From Eubacteriales bacterium (lineage in GTDB: Bacteria; Bacillota; Clostridia; Acetivibrionales; JANLFN01): 64,000 nucleotides of DNA. Positions 16,038 through 25,370 of this stretch are shown here, piece after piece (the first letter of the stretch is position 1; each line of letters opens with the position of its first letter). Made by a program: the position numbers and the translations under genes. The stretch is taken from contig JANLFN010000007.1 in assembly GCA_024655885.1 (NCBI GenBank), positions 118,162 to 182,161 on the forward strand. Reading direction: 5' to 3'. The notes under the pieces were generated by a model that was not told the DNA's origin, made no database searches, and saw nothing but the letters and a program-made list of their open reading frames with translations.

Positions 16038-16901
16038 TTATCTTTCAACCCAGCTAATGACATACTCCATTCCATCCGGCATATTCTTAAGTCCCGGGTC
16101 CTGGACATGCCATCCTCCGTCCAGGCCGGATTCCTTTGCCGTTAAATCGAAATGGCAAATTGCAATTCCCATATCGATTTTCTGTATATCATACCCTAAA
16201 GCTCTGCCATATTCTCTGGTGCGCTGCAGATACAAATGGTATATACCGTCCTCCTTGACAATCCTCCACGGCTGTTTATTGGAAGCCGACGGAGCAAGCC
16301 TCAGCATCTCCAGGGGTACCGAATAAGTCCCCGTCTCAGCCTCACTCAACGGCCTGTTCAGGCTCTGGTTGAAAAACAGTTCTCCCCAGCCCTTCCGGTG
16401 CTTTGAACCTGCCGCCATTCTCATTAATGAATCTACAAAGCTGCCGTTTTCATCGGTGAATCCCACGGGAGAGACCACCGGAAGCATTTCATTCTCCTTT
16501 AAGCCTGCGGCTTTCGCAAACTCTCCCTTTTTAAAGGTGCCGCCCAGCCAGCACGTACCCAGGTCAAGAGAGGCAGCATACAGTATCAGTTTCTCCAGTT
16601 CATACCCTAATTCCACCAAAAAATGGTCCGACTTTTCCACCGCCGGCACAATAAAGGTGGAGGCACCCCGTATAACGCCATACGTGCCTAGCTTGGCATT
16701 TGCATGGCCCCCCATGGCCTTGTCGATCAGGCTAAACCGGATATTCGCATGAAAAGGGCCCCTTAGCCGGGAAAAATATTGCTCAAGCTTATTTCTTATA
16801 TCCAATGGAAGCGGCTGCTTTTTATAGGCCCTTATTGACCTTCTTGCGCGGATTACCTCCGTAATAGGCTTGTCAAACAATTGTATCTCATTTTCTTCCA
16901 T
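16038..16901 (-). CDS. Nitroreductase-like protein (TM1586 type)
   Basis: 287 residues; GAGGTG lies 7 bases before ATG 16901. The RRSIRAYKKQPLPLDIRNKL start and a second LAPSASNKQPWRIVKEDGIYHLY segment near residue 205 indicate an internally duplicated nitroreductase-like fold, as in the PF14512 group (TM1586) that carries FMN within one chain. GTCWLGGTF near 128 is a further family feature. It is followed on the same strand side by nothing closely spaced and is preceded by a PNPOx-like flavin-binding gene 36 bases upstream, so the two may be co-transcribed. Substrate unknown. Confidence 0.8.
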   Translation of the reverse strand: MEENEIQLFDKPITEVIRARRSIRAYKKQPLPLDIRNKLEQYFSRLRGPFHANIRFSLIDKAMGGHANAKLGTYGVIRGASTFIVPAVEKSDHFLVELGYELEKLILYAASLDLGTCWLGGTFKKGEFAKAAGLKENEMLPVVSPVGFTDENGSFVDSLMRMAAGSKHRKGWGELFFNQSLNRPLSEAETGTYSVPLEMLRLAPSASNKQPWRIVKEDGIYHLYLQRTREYGRALGYDIQKIDMGIAICHFDLTAKESGLDGGWHVQDPGLKNMPDGMEYVISWVER

Positions 16902-16937
16902 ACCATTGCACCTCGTATCAATTCGCCGTTAAGCTGC

Positions 16938-17402
16938 TTACTTCCTTGCCTTTCCCGTCAAATATTCAACATTAATTTTAATGACTTTTGTCTTGATACT
17001 GTCCTTTTGTATATATTCCATCCCTTTTTCCATAAACTCGCCGGCGTATTTTTGAATGAGCGCCACCAAGGCATCCTCTTTTTCCTTATCATATACTTCC
17101 GTCGCCCGTCCGAAAACAATGACACTTTCATACCGGTAGCTGAACTTGTCGGGTATTGGCTGGGTATTGCCAACGACACAGAAGGAAACCTTATTATTAA
17201 ACTTGAGGTTGTCCCATTTATTTCCTTCCAGGGCGCAGTGAAAATAGATGCTTCCTTCCCGATATACGTAGTTTAACGGAACCCCATAGGCATATCCATT
17301 TTCACCCACCGTCGACAACACTCCATATTGTCCCTTTTCCAACAGATTTAAGGCCTGCTCGTTATCCATACTCCTGTCTTTCCTTCTCATATCCCGGAAC
17401 AT
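16938..17402 (-). CDS. Pyridoxamine 5'-phosphate oxidase-like (NimA-type) flavin-binding protein
   Basis: 154 residues with the family N-terminus FRDMRRKDRSM, then GQYGVLSTVGENGYAYGVPL and YFHCALEGNKWDNLK, the split-barrel segments that bind FMN or another flavin. A GGGGG run precedes ATG 17402. Relatives range from nitroimidazole-resistance NimA to general flavin reductases, so the reaction is not certain. It probably shares a transcript with the nitroreductase-like gene 36 bases downstream. Confidence 0.82.
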   Translation of the reverse strand: MFRDMRRKDRSMDNEQALNLLEKGQYGVLSTVGENGYAYGVPLNYVYREGSIYFHCALEGNKWDNLKFNNKVSFCVVGNTQPIPDKFSYRYESVIVFGRATEVYDKEKEDALVALIQKYAGEFMEKGMEYIQKDSIKTKVIKINVEYLTGKARK

Positions 17403-17742
17403 GTCCTACCCCCTGTGTAATAAGGCTTCCCTGCTTGACCGCTGCCTACTTCTCCGCTATATGAAAATTATACCACGCGGTTTCACAAAATGAACAATTT
17501 CCGATATTAAATTTTCTCCCTTAAATCAAGAGCACCCAAGCTCGGTTGATTTGAGGGATGATCTATTTTAAGCAGCTATTCGATTGTATATCCTTTTTAT
17601 GCAATATACGCTAAAAATGCGGTCCTTTCAGCCTTTCACCGCATCTGGTGAACCCATGCCAGAAATTTCATAAAGGGTTTTGCCCTCCCCCTGCAGAAGT
17701 ATTATGTAAACATATCGACTAACCTGCAAAATGGAGGAGTAC
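17403..17742. other. Divergent intergenic region before the amidase
   Basis: No gene is supported. An imperfect hairpin, AAATCAAGAGC with GCTC-GG-TTGATTT (17523-17552), lies mid-region without a T-tract. The Shine-Dalgarno GGAGG (17733-17737) for the amidase closes it. Confidence 0.45.
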
Positions 17743-18780
17743 ATGAAGAGAATATTCACTTTCATGGTCTTATTATTTGTTTTAACTGCAAACTGCCTGC
17801 CGGTTTTTGCGCAATCTTCATCGGATATATATTCGGCTTCCCACGCCAGCGTCTTTATTGACGGAGAAAAATTGGACCTGCTGACCTCTCCCGTGATTAA
17901 AAACAACAGGCTGCTGGTGCCCCTGAGAAGCCTGTTTGAAGCCTTCGGGGCCGACATAGAGTGGCGGCCCGAAACCCGTGCCGTAAAAGTAGCCAAGGAC
18001 AGCATCGCCATTGACCTGGTCATCGGGAATAAAACGGTCACAGTCAACGGTTCCAGCCAGGACCTGGACGTGGAGCCCATCCTGGTCAACGACCGGACTA
18101 TGGTCCCCCTGAGGTTTATTGCGGAGACTATAGGATTCAGCATTCTGTGGAACCCTTCCAGCGCATCGGCATTCCTGTCGTCAGGGGACCAAGGCTCCGG
18201 TCCGTCCGGGGGCGGCGGCAGCGACAATCCGGTGGTTGTGGTTGATGCCGGCCACGGGGGAAGTGATCCCGGAGAGGTCAGCGGCGGCGTGTATGAAAAA
18301 AACCTGAACCTGGATGTGGCCAAAAGGTTGAACAAGCTTTTGACCGATGCCGGCATTAAAACCTATATGACCAGAACCGACGATTCCTATGTGGATTTAT
18401 ACGACAGGTCGGACCTTGCCAATTCAGTGAATGCGGACCTGTTCATCAGCATACACCATAACGCCCGGGGAGATACCTATACGGCCGGAACAATGACCCT
18501 GTACTATCCGGAGCGGATAAAGGGAGACCTGACAAGCCAGAATCTGGCGCAAATAGTCCAGCAAAATCTGCTGGGCAAGCTGGGCACCAATGATTTGGGC
18601 ATCATACCCCGGCCCAATCTGGCGGTTTTAAGAACCACAAACATGCCCGCCATTATAGCGGAACTGGGGTACATGACAAACAAAAACGAGCTTGCCAGGA
18701 TACAGACCGAATCCTTCAAGCAAAAATCCGCAGAAGCGTTAAGGGATGCCGTGCTAATCGCCTTAAAGAAAATGGGATAG
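17743..18780 (+). CDS. N-acetylmuramoyl-L-alanine amidase with copper-amine-oxidase-like N-terminal domain
   Basis: 345 residues from ATG 17743 (GGAGG 5 bases upstream). It has a signal peptide of about 25 residues. The Cu_amine_oxidN1 domain (about 30-150) shows LLVPLRSLFEAFGADIEW and TMVPLRFIAETIGFSILW, a module common on clostridial surface proteins. A Gly-rich linker leads to an Amidase_3 domain with zinc ligands in DAGHGGSDPG, YEKNLNLD and SIHHNAR and the catalytic Glu in AELGYMTN. It cleaves the amide between muramic acid and the stem peptide outside the cell. It converges with the flavoenzyme gene, with 3 bases between their stops. Confidence 0.92.
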   Translation: MKRIFTFMVLLFVLTANCLPVFAQSSSDIYSASHASVFIDGEKLDLLTSPVIKNNRLLVPLRSLFEAFGADIEWRPETRAVKVAKDSIAIDLVIGNKTVTVNGSSQDLDVEPILVNDRTMVPLRFIAETIGFSILWNPSSASAFLSSGDQGSGPSGGGGSDNPVVVVDAGHGGSDPGEVSGGVYEKNLNLDVAKRLNKLLTDAGIKTYMTRTDDSYVDLYDRSDLANSVNADLFISIHHNARGDTYTAGTMTLYYPERIKGDLTSQNLAQIVQQNLLGKLGTNDLGIIPRPNLAVLRTTNMPAIIAELGYMTNKNELARIQTESFKQKSAEALRDAVLIALKKMG

Positions 18781-18783
18781 GGT

Positions 18784-20382
18784 TCATTCCCCAAAAAGAT
18801 TGCCCCTGTTCAACCTGCCGTCAGGATCAAACAGCCTTTTTAACCTGAGCATCTGCCGGACAGCCTCATGGCCGTACATTTTTCGGAGCATTTCCACCTT
18901 CAACTTGCCTATCCCGTGCTCCGCAGAAACGGTTCCTCCCATCCGGGCAACCCGGTCCCCCCAGTCCAGGTACAGCTCCCTGCCTCTATCATATTCCTCC
19001 GCGCTGTCCGAAAGGATATTCACATGGATGTGGTTGTTCCCTATATGCCCGAATTTCACATACTTTAGGCCGGATGCCGCCAGGCTTTGGTTGTAAAGGG
19101 CCATAACCTCCCCAAGCTTGTGGTCGGGCACCGCCATATCGGTTCCCAGTTTGGTTATGCTGCGGTTTACCCTGTTGCGCTGGCCGATCAGCAGATTGAC
19201 CGCCTCGGGTACCGCATGCCTGAAGAAGTGCATTTTTTCCATTTCCCTGGGGCCTGTGGCGAGCCAAGTGGCATCCTCACTGCCTCCGCACTCCGTTAAC
19301 GCCTCGACGGCCCGGGCAGCCATATCCTCTAGCCGGTTCTCATCTTCCCCGTCGTACTCGAAATACACCGCCGTGTGATATTCAGGAGGCAGCGCAGGAA
19401 TTTCACTAAAAGCCGGATTGCTTTCCTTCTGGCCTCTCAGCAGATTCAGGGCGTTGCAGTCGAAAAACTCAATAGCGGCAGGCTTATCCACCAGGGGCGA
19501 AGTCAAAAAATCCACCGATTCTCCCCGGAGGGCACGTACAAAATCAACAGCGCCTTCCTCGGAAGGGAAAAATGCCGTTATGCCCCAGGCATACGGGGGG
19601 GCGGGAATGAGCCGGATTTCTATTTCGGTAAGAATGCCCAGGGTGCCTTCCGATCCGATAAACAGGTGGATGAGGTCCATGCCCTCTTTCACGTAATAGC
19701 CGGAGGCATTTTTTACGTCAGGCATGCCATAATCCGGCAGAGTCCCCTCCAAAAGGGTCCCCGTATCCAGCAGAAGGTTGAACAACCGTCCCCGGGCCTT
19801 TTCCACTCCCCTGCGCAAGTATAATGCAGAACCGTCTACCAGAAGGATGCGGAGAGACTCAATATATTCCCTTGTGGAACCATATTTGAATGAACGGGCG
19901 CCCGACGCGTTGCATGCGGCCATACCCCCAATGGAAGCGGAGGTTTCGGTAGGATCGGGCGGGAAAAAATAAGCCTTCGAATTTTTCAGCAATTCCAGTG
20001 CTTCCATAGATTCCCCGGACCAGCCTTCCACATTGAATGTTTTTTGGGCGACAGCCTGTCTTATGTCCTTTAGCAGGACCCCGGGCTGCACCGTAAGCAA
20101 AAAGCTTTTGCCGTCCCTATGACAGCGGAGTCCGGTAATCTTATTCATTCTGCTGAGGTTAAGAATGTGTCCCCCCCGAGGAACCGCACCCGCCGTGATG
20201 CCTGTCCTCGCCCCCTGTACGGTTACCTGCTCACCGTTTTCTTTCAGTTGGGTTAAAATCCGCTTGATATCCTCCTCGGATTGAGGGAAGGAAATGGACT
20301 GTGCACACCCGGCACTACGGGATTCATCCTTGAGAAACTCCTCATAACCGTTCTCCAGCCTGTATATTGTACCACCAAACAT
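18784..20382 (-). CDS. FAD-linked oxidase, glycolate oxidase GlcD / D-lactate dehydrogenase type
   Basis: 532 residues from ATG 20382, selected because GGAGGAG is just upstream; the frame extends further but without such a site. The FAD_binding_4 domain has VTVQGARTGITAGAVPRGG and DPTETSASIGGMAACNASGA. The FAD-oxidase C domain has GSEGTLGILTE, GHIGNNHIHVN and EHGIGKLKVEML, carrying the histidines typical of 2-hydroxyacid dehydrogenases. It oxidises a D-2-hydroxyacid and passes electrons to an acceptor such as an EtfAB pair. No EtfAB, GlcE or GlcF gene is adjacent, so partner and substrate are open. Confidence 0.87.
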   Translation of the reverse strand: MFGGTIYRLENGYEEFLKDESRSAGCAQSISFPQSEEDIKRILTQLKENGEQVTVQGARTGITAGAVPRGGHILNLSRMNKITGLRCHRDGKSFLLTVQPGVLLKDIRQAVAQKTFNVEGWSGESMEALELLKNSKAYFFPPDPTETSASIGGMAACNASGARSFKYGSTREYIESLRILLVDGSALYLRRGVEKARGRLFNLLLDTGTLLEGTLPDYGMPDVKNASGYYVKEGMDLIHLFIGSEGTLGILTEIEIRLIPAPPYAWGITAFFPSEEGAVDFVRALRGESVDFLTSPLVDKPAAIEFFDCNALNLLRGQKESNPAFSEIPALPPEYHTAVYFEYDGEDENRLEDMAARAVEALTECGGSEDATWLATGPREMEKMHFFRHAVPEAVNLLIGQRNRVNRSITKLGTDMAVPDHKLGEVMALYNQSLAASGLKYVKFGHIGNNHIHVNILSDSAEEYDRGRELYLDWGDRVARMGGTVSAEHGIGKLKVEMLRKMYGHEAVRQMLRLKRLFDPDGRLNRGNLFGE

Positions 20383-20494
20383 GGGACTCCTCCTCACAAA
20401 ACAACTTTCCGGCCAAAACATAAACCACCCTTTCATTATATCCTTTTCAAAAGAAAAATCCAACTTGCCGTGCCGTGTAGGAGGCTGTAAAAAA

Positions 20495-20562
20495 AGAGGT
20501 TCTATAAGTTTTGCTACGCCGCGCGTAGCAGTCTACAAGCGGCCCGCAAAAATAGAACCTCT
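20495..20562 (-). terminator. Long composite hairpin terminator after the glycosyltransferase
   Basis: Outer perfect 11-bp arms AGAGGTTCTAT (20495-20505) and ATAGAACCTCT (20552-20562) are extended inward by TTTTGC/GCAAAA and enclose a second hairpin GCTACGC / GCGTAGC. On the minus strand the outer stem is followed by seven Ts. Its size and nested palindrome make a mobile or repeated hairpin element possible as well. Confidence 0.75.
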
Positions 20563-20590
20563 ATGGCTTTTCTCATCCTCCTAAAAATTC

Positions 20591-21589
20591 TTATGAAACA
20601 GCCTGCTTCGTACCGTCCTCCTTTTTATTTTCCGTAAAATCCGTTGTGTCCCGCTCCTCCATATTGACTTCTTTATCAATAATAAACAGGGGTCTTCCCT
20701 TGCTCTCGTCATAAATCCGCGCCACATATTCTCCCACAATTCCGACAGAAAGCATTTGAACACCTCCAAAAAAAGTTACGGTCGTCATGATGGAGGTCCA
20801 CCCCGTAACGGGGCTGCCCATGCCGCTTATTTTACATACCATGGAATATAGAATGACCGCCAGGGCCAGCAGTACCGTCCAGAGGCCCAAATACTCCACA
20901 AATTTCAAAGGCTTGGATGAGAAGGAAAATATGCCGTCAAAAGCAAGCTTGAGCATCTTCCTGAAAGGATACTTCGTTTTGCCCGCAAATCTTTCCTCTC
21001 TTTCATATTCTATGGGGATCTGTCTGAATCCCACCCAGCTCATCATCCCCCTCACAAACCTGTTGCGCTCCGGCATTTTTTTAAAGGCTTCCGCCGCCTT
21101 CCTGTCAATAAGCCTGAAGTCTCCGGTATCCAAGGGTATTTTGATACTGGCCGTTTTATCAAGGACCTCGTAGAAAAGCTTTGCCGTCAGAAGCTTAAAC
21201 CAGGTTTCCCCTTCCCTCTTTTTTCTTTTGGCATAAACAACCTCATAACCCTTTTTCCAGAGCTTGATCATCTCCGGGATCAGCTCCGGAGGGTCCTGCA
21301 GGTCTGCATCCATGATAACGACGGCATCCCCTTTTGCCCTTTCTATCCCCGCCGTTACTGCAATCTGATGGCCAAAGTTCCTGGAAAAGCTTATGACCTT
21401 TACGCGCTTATCCCTGTCCGCAAGCCTTTCAAGAATTTCCATGGTCCTGTCCGTACTTCCGTCATTGACAAAAATCAATTCATATCTCAGCCCGCTTTTC
21501 TCGGCAATGGCCGTAATCCGTTTATAGCACTCCTCCGCCACATTTTCCTCAAGGTACATGGGTACCACTATAGAAATCAATTCATCCAT
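20591..21589 (-). CDS. Family 2 glycosyltransferase, polyprenyl-phosphate sugar transferase type
   Basis: 332 residues from ATG 21589 (GGAGGATAGAG upstream). The catalytic GT2 domain has ISIVVPMYLEEN, FVNDGSTDRT and VVIMDADLQDPPE (DxD-like acidic motif). Two C-terminal membrane helices (about 235-290) end in GEYVARIYDESKGRPLFII, as in GtrB/DPM-like enzymes. These move a sugar from a nucleotide donor to undecaprenyl phosphate on the cytoplasmic face. The GtrA-like gene 1.6 kb upstream would be the matching flippase. First of the glycan block in map order, last in transcription. Confidence 0.9.
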   Translation of the reverse strand: MDELISIVVPMYLEENVAEECYKRITAIAEKSGLRYELIFVNDGSTDRTMEILERLADRDKRVKVISFSRNFGHQIAVTAGIERAKGDAVVIMDADLQDPPELIPEMIKLWKKGYEVVYAKRKKREGETWFKLLTAKLFYEVLDKTASIKIPLDTGDFRLIDRKAAEAFKKMPERNRFVRGMMSWVGFRQIPIEYEREERFAGKTKYPFRKMLKLAFDGIFSFSSKPLKFVEYLGLWTVLLALAVILYSMVCKISGMGSPVTGWTSIMTTVTFFGGVQMLSVGIVGEYVARIYDESKGRPLFIIDKEVNMEERDTTDFTENKKEDGTKQAVS

Positions 21590-21658
21590 CTCTATCCTCC
21601 ACCGCAATCTTCGATTTACTGTCTGTTAACTGCATCCCAAAGATAACGTTAATATGAT

Positions 21659-23128
21659 TCATGCCTGCTTCCCCAGCAGCCGGACCGGCTGGAGCTCCTC
21701 CCGGCCGCTGCCCCCATCCTCTCTTTTCTCTTCTTGATACTCTTCATCGGTATTTATATCCCATGTATCCAAAGCATGACTTTCACCCATGATTTTTTTT
21801 GCGGCACACAGGCCGGTCATTACCGAGTGGTCCATGTTATTATACTTGAATAAACCATACCTGCCCACCAGATGCAGGTTGACAAAACTCTTTAAGTACT
21901 CCCGTATGACGGCGATATGCCGCTGGTACCCCATAGCGTATACAGGGTAAGCTTTGGGCACCCTTACAACGGTATAGTCTTCAATCTCGGAGGCTTTGCA
22001 AATCCTTATTTTTTCAATTTCCGAGGAAGCCAGCCGGAACAGTTCGTAATCCGCCATATTCCAGAGATTGTCGTTTTCGGTGCAGAAATACTCCAGACCT
22101 AGGGAAGTCTTATCCGGGTCAGGTACCATTTGGGCACTCCAGTTTTTAAAGTTCTGTATTCTGCCCAGCTTAACCTCAGGTGAATGGATATAGATCCAGT
22201 TGTCAGGGAACACCTCCCGCCTGTTTACAATCACATCTACGGTAATGATACTTCTGTAGCTGAGGCTTTGAGCGGCCCCTGCCACTTCCTTCCCCGGCGC
22301 CGGATGAAGAATGCCTATTAATTCAGTTAAGGGAATACTGGAGATGAAATGGTCCCCTTCCTCTTTAAAGGTATGGCCATTCCCGTCCACGTATTCTATA
22401 CTTTTAATGACCGAATTTTCATGATTAACCCGGGTCACCCTGGAATTCAGGTTAATAATTCCGCCCATCCTCTCTATCCTGCGGCTCATTTCATTGTACA
22501 TCATGCCGGGGCCATAGACAGGATAGTTGAACTGGTCTATCAAGGTCTTTATATTTGTATTTTTAGGCTTAAAAAGCGCATTCCTTATGGCTGTGGAAAG
22601 GGACAGCCCCTTGATCCGCTGGGCCGCCCATTCCGCCTGTATTTCGGAGCAGGGTATTCCCCACACCTTTTCGGTATAGGTTTTAAAAAAGATGGAATAC
22701 AATTTTTTCCCAAACCGATTTGATACCCACTGTTCGAAGGTCTCTTCCCGCTCATAGGGAAACATCCTGGCTTTAAGATAACTCAGCAGTATGGCGGCCG
22801 TATCCGCTATGCCCACCCCCGATAATGCATTCACCGGGGTTAATGGATAGTTGAAAAACCGGTTGTTATAATATATCCTCGAAAGTCTGGGCGTATTCCT
22901 AAAAGCCTCTCCTAGTACCTCTTTCCACAGCCTGTCCACTTCCTCAAACTTGGTAAAAAATCTATGGCCTCCCAGGTCAAAGTAATAGTTCTTGTACTTG
23001 ATGGTTTTACTTATGCCGCCCACCTGTCTGTCCGCCTCCAGCAGCGTTACATTCAATGCATTCTTCGCCAGGTGATAGCCGGCGGATAACCCTGCAGGGC
23101 CCGCCCCCATGATAACTACCTTTTCCAA
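21659..23128 (-). CDS. NAD(P)/FAD-dependent oxidoreductase, UDP-galactopyranose mutase/protoporphyrinogen oxidase-like
   Basis: 489 residues if TTG 23128 is used (GGAG 8 bases upstream); a GTG at 23137 lies too close to the site. The N-terminal FAD motif is GAGPAGLSAGYHLA followed by LLEADRQVGG. The DLGGHRFFTKFEEVDRLW segment is typical of the HemY-like group often found in glycan clusters. YYNNRFFNYPL and a C-terminal GRYGLFKYNNMDHS close the fold. Some members are glycan mutases or saccharide-modifying flavoenzymes; protoporphyrinogen oxidation is unlikely in this context. The neighbours are a GT2 and a GtrA protein. Confidence 0.78.
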   Translation of the reverse strand: MEKVVIMGAGPAGLSAGYHLAKNALNVTLLEADRQVGGISKTIKYKNYYFDLGGHRFFTKFEEVDRLWKEVLGEAFRNTPRLSRIYYNNRFFNYPLTPVNALSGVGIADTAAILLSYLKARMFPYEREETFEQWVSNRFGKKLYSIFFKTYTEKVWGIPCSEIQAEWAAQRIKGLSLSTAIRNALFKPKNTNIKTLIDQFNYPVYGPGMMYNEMSRRIERMGGIINLNSRVTRVNHENSVIKSIEYVDGNGHTFKEEGDHFISSIPLTELIGILHPAPGKEVAGAAQSLSYRSIITVDVIVNRREVFPDNWIYIHSPEVKLGRIQNFKNWSAQMVPDPDKTSLGLEYFCTENDNLWNMADYELFRLASSEIEKIRICKASEIEDYTVVRVPKAYPVYAMGYQRHIAVIREYLKSFVNLHLVGRYGLFKYNNMDHSVMTGLCAAKKIMGESHALDTWDINTDEEYQEEKREDGGSGREELQPVRLLGKQA

Positions 23129-23145
23129 TAAAACCACTCCCTTGC

Positions 23146-23598
23146 TTAACTCGAAAAAATCATCTTTTTACGGGCAAAAAAGTTCCAAAAAAACACCAGA
23201 ACAACAGTGATGATTTTGGCTGCCGATTTAACCAGGCCGCTGTCCGAAAACGGCAGGATAAAGTATAAAACCCTGCGGTCCACCAGTATAAACAGCAGGA
23301 TATCGCTTATCAGAAGCCCGATAACCCCGATGGCGGAAAATAAAAGGAAATCTTTTTTCACATGATGGACCTTTTGATTAAATACCCACTCCCTGCTTAA
23401 CCGGTAGTTGACGATCAAACCGGATATAAAGGACAGGATATTGGATATCCTGTGGTGGATTCCCAGGGCAATGACTCCCAGGCTGTATATGCCAATGTCC
23501 ACAAAAGATGCAATACCGCCTACCACCACACTCCTTACAAATTGTCCCAAGACATTGCCGCTTGAAAATATGGATATTTTTTTTATATAGTCTTCCAT
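23146..23598 (-). CDS. GtrA-like membrane protein
   Basis: 150 residues from ATG 23598. Four hydrophobic helices contain the family pattern RSVVVGGIASFVDIGIY, NYRLSREWVFNQK and a C-terminal FFARKKMIF. GtrA proteins are thought to flip lipid-linked sugars across the membrane, consistent with the GtrB-like GT2 in the same operon. The stop lies 17 bases upstream of the oxidoreductase start, so co-transcription is likely. Confidence 0.85.
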   Translation of the reverse strand: MEDYIKKISIFSSGNVLGQFVRSVVVGGIASFVDIGIYSLGVIALGIHHRISNILSFISGLIVNYRLSREWVFNQKVHHVKKDFLLFSAIGVIGLLISDILLFILVDRRVLYFILPFSDSGLVKSAAKIITVVLVFFWNFFARKKMIFSS

Positions 23599-23640
23599 CC
23601 GCACCCGTCCTCAAACCCAATCGGGACAATTCTATGGCGA

Positions 23641-23838
23641 GTTTGTCCCCTTGACCCATATATTATTTGCATTTGCATCCTTTATTATGTCCCATTTTTA
23701 AGGAAAGGGGACACTTCTTTAGGCTTACGCGGGTCATCCTTGCCAAGGAATGTCCCCTTTTGAAAGGTGAGGGGACACTCCTTTCTGAAAGATTAAGTAT
23801 TTCTTTTACGATAAGGAGTGTCCCCTTTTGATAAGTCT
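23641..23838. repeat. Cluster of GGGGAC palindromic repeats
   Basis: At least four GGGGAC/GTCCCC units alternate in orientation. The clearest hairpin pairs AAGGAATGTCCCCT (23745-23758) with AGGGGACACTCCTT (23770-23783), 14 bp with one wobble. A further AAGGAGTGTCCCC ends the array. It fills the gap between gtrA and the upstream gene and is probably transcribed through. Confidence 0.75.
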
Positions 23839-23858
23839 GCTTTCTCGGACTGCCCCCT

Positions 23859-25370
23859 TCATTTGTAATTTCCCAGGGCCAGGACGAATGCCGCCGACAA
23901 AATGCAAAACGCGGCAAGGGAGCCGTTGACCACATATTTGAGCCATAGGCGGTCCCGCCTTAAGGACCTTTCCGCGGCTTTTCCCAGGAAATAGCCCACA
24001 GAAATCAAAGCGGGCGCAATATACCTGAAATCCTGGGAGCAGGCTATGGGATAATCGGTTCTGAATTTCACAGCCAAGGCTACAGGCACAGCCAGGTTCA
24101 GAAGAAAAACAAGCCCATAGCCTTTTATTTCCTCCTTTTGGATAAAAAACATAGAAACCAGAAACACGGCCAGATTCGCTGCCGCAGCAATGATCAAGGC
24201 ATAGGCCGGCCCTTCCAGCCCCGGGTAGCTCCACTCCCCAAACAGGGAAGACTTAAAAAGGAACTCAAGAAAAAACTCTCCTCCTTTAAGTCCTCCACTA
24301 TTAAAGGGATTTTTTATCACATTCCCTATGGGAAGGTATAAAAGATTGTAAAGGGTAGGGGTAAACCCTTTTCCAAAGGATGGAACATAACCCGGCTTCT
24401 GGCCGAAAAGCAGGAAGTTTCTTATTGTGTAGCTGGATGCCAGGGGCAGGAATATAAGGCTGCAAATTGAAAACTGTTTTATGTACTCCATCCTGCTTTC
24501 TTTGCTTTCCGCCAGCTTAAGGCAAAAAGCCGCAAAAGCGGGTACCAGCAGCATAACCGCCGATAATTTGGTCAGTACGGCAAGAGAGGCAAATAGGGCA
24601 AACAGCACCATATCCCTCAGGGCACCGGTGTTAAGCCACTTTACCAGATAGTAAAACCCTATCACATAGAAGAAAAGCATGGTATTGTCATTATTCAGCT
24701 TGGATGAAAAAAATATGTTGGAGGGATGGAAGGCAAACAAGGCCACTCCTGCCAGTATGGCCCCATCGCCGCATTTTGCCTGCTTTAGGATTTTATGAAA
24801 GCATACGAGTGTTAAAATATTGAGCAAAGCCATTACCGCCTGCACAAGCTTGATTTGAAGGAATTCGCCGGCCACTGCGGCTCTTGCCCCAACCAGGGCA
24901 ACGGCACAGAGGATGTGATGTACGGGAGGATGGTAAGCTTGGCAGGTGTTCACGGGAGGCAGTGAAAAATGCCGGGCAATGTAGTCTATATAATCCATAT
25001 GCCCCCATTCTTCCCTGTAGACATCGTGGGTTCTGGTGCCCGGGCCGGTAAAAAGCATATAGCATATTCTCAGCGCGCTGCCTAAAACCATGAACACAAG
25101 AGTGGCCGTGGCCGTCTCCCATTTTCCGGCAAGGTAGGTGTACAGGAGAAAGGTTGAAGAAGCGATGAAAAGCACCGTAAATGCCAGCTGCAGACCCTTT
25201 ACCGTAAAATAGCCCGTATTGGAATTATGAAGGTCCAGTACTAAAGCCGATGCAAATATGCCTATAGCTGCAGCCACATAAAACCTCTGTAAGCTTTTTG
25301 AATCCGGGTGGGCTTCCGTCCTGTTTGCTCTCTTTCCCGCGCCTTTGAAATAATCCCTGATATTCAGCAT
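23859..25370 (-). CDS. Polytopic GT-C-like glycosyltransferase (GT39/ArnT type)
   Basis: 503 residues with about 12 hydrophobic helices. After the first helix an extracytoplasmic loop contains YREEWGHMDYIDYIARH, a position where GT-C enzymes carry acidic catalytic residues. PPVNTCQAYHPPVHHILCA and LFAFHPSNIFFSSKLNND are typical of ArnT/PMT-like proteins, which use polyprenyl-phosphate sugars outside the membrane. The start codon overlaps the upstream stop (ATGCTGA), indicating coupling to the gene at 25364-26821. Confidence 0.78.
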   Translation of the reverse strand: MLNIRDYFKGAGKRANRTEAHPDSKSLQRFYVAAAIGIFASALVLDLHNSNTGYFTVKGLQLAFTVLFIASSTFLLYTYLAGKWETATATLVFMVLGSALRICYMLFTGPGTRTHDVYREEWGHMDYIDYIARHFSLPPVNTCQAYHPPVHHILCAVALVGARAAVAGEFLQIKLVQAVMALLNILTLVCFHKILKQAKCGDGAILAGVALFAFHPSNIFFSSKLNNDNTMLFFYVIGFYYLVKWLNTGALRDMVLFALFASLAVLTKLSAVMLLVPAFAAFCLKLAESKESRMEYIKQFSICSLIFLPLASSYTIRNFLLFGQKPGYVPSFGKGFTPTLYNLLYLPIGNVIKNPFNSGGLKGGEFFLEFLFKSSLFGEWSYPGLEGPAYALIIAAAANLAVFLVSMFFIQKEEIKGYGLVFLLNLAVPVALAVKFRTDYPIACSQDFRYIAPALISVGYFLGKAAERSLRRDRLWLKYVVNGSLAAFCILSAAFVLALGNYK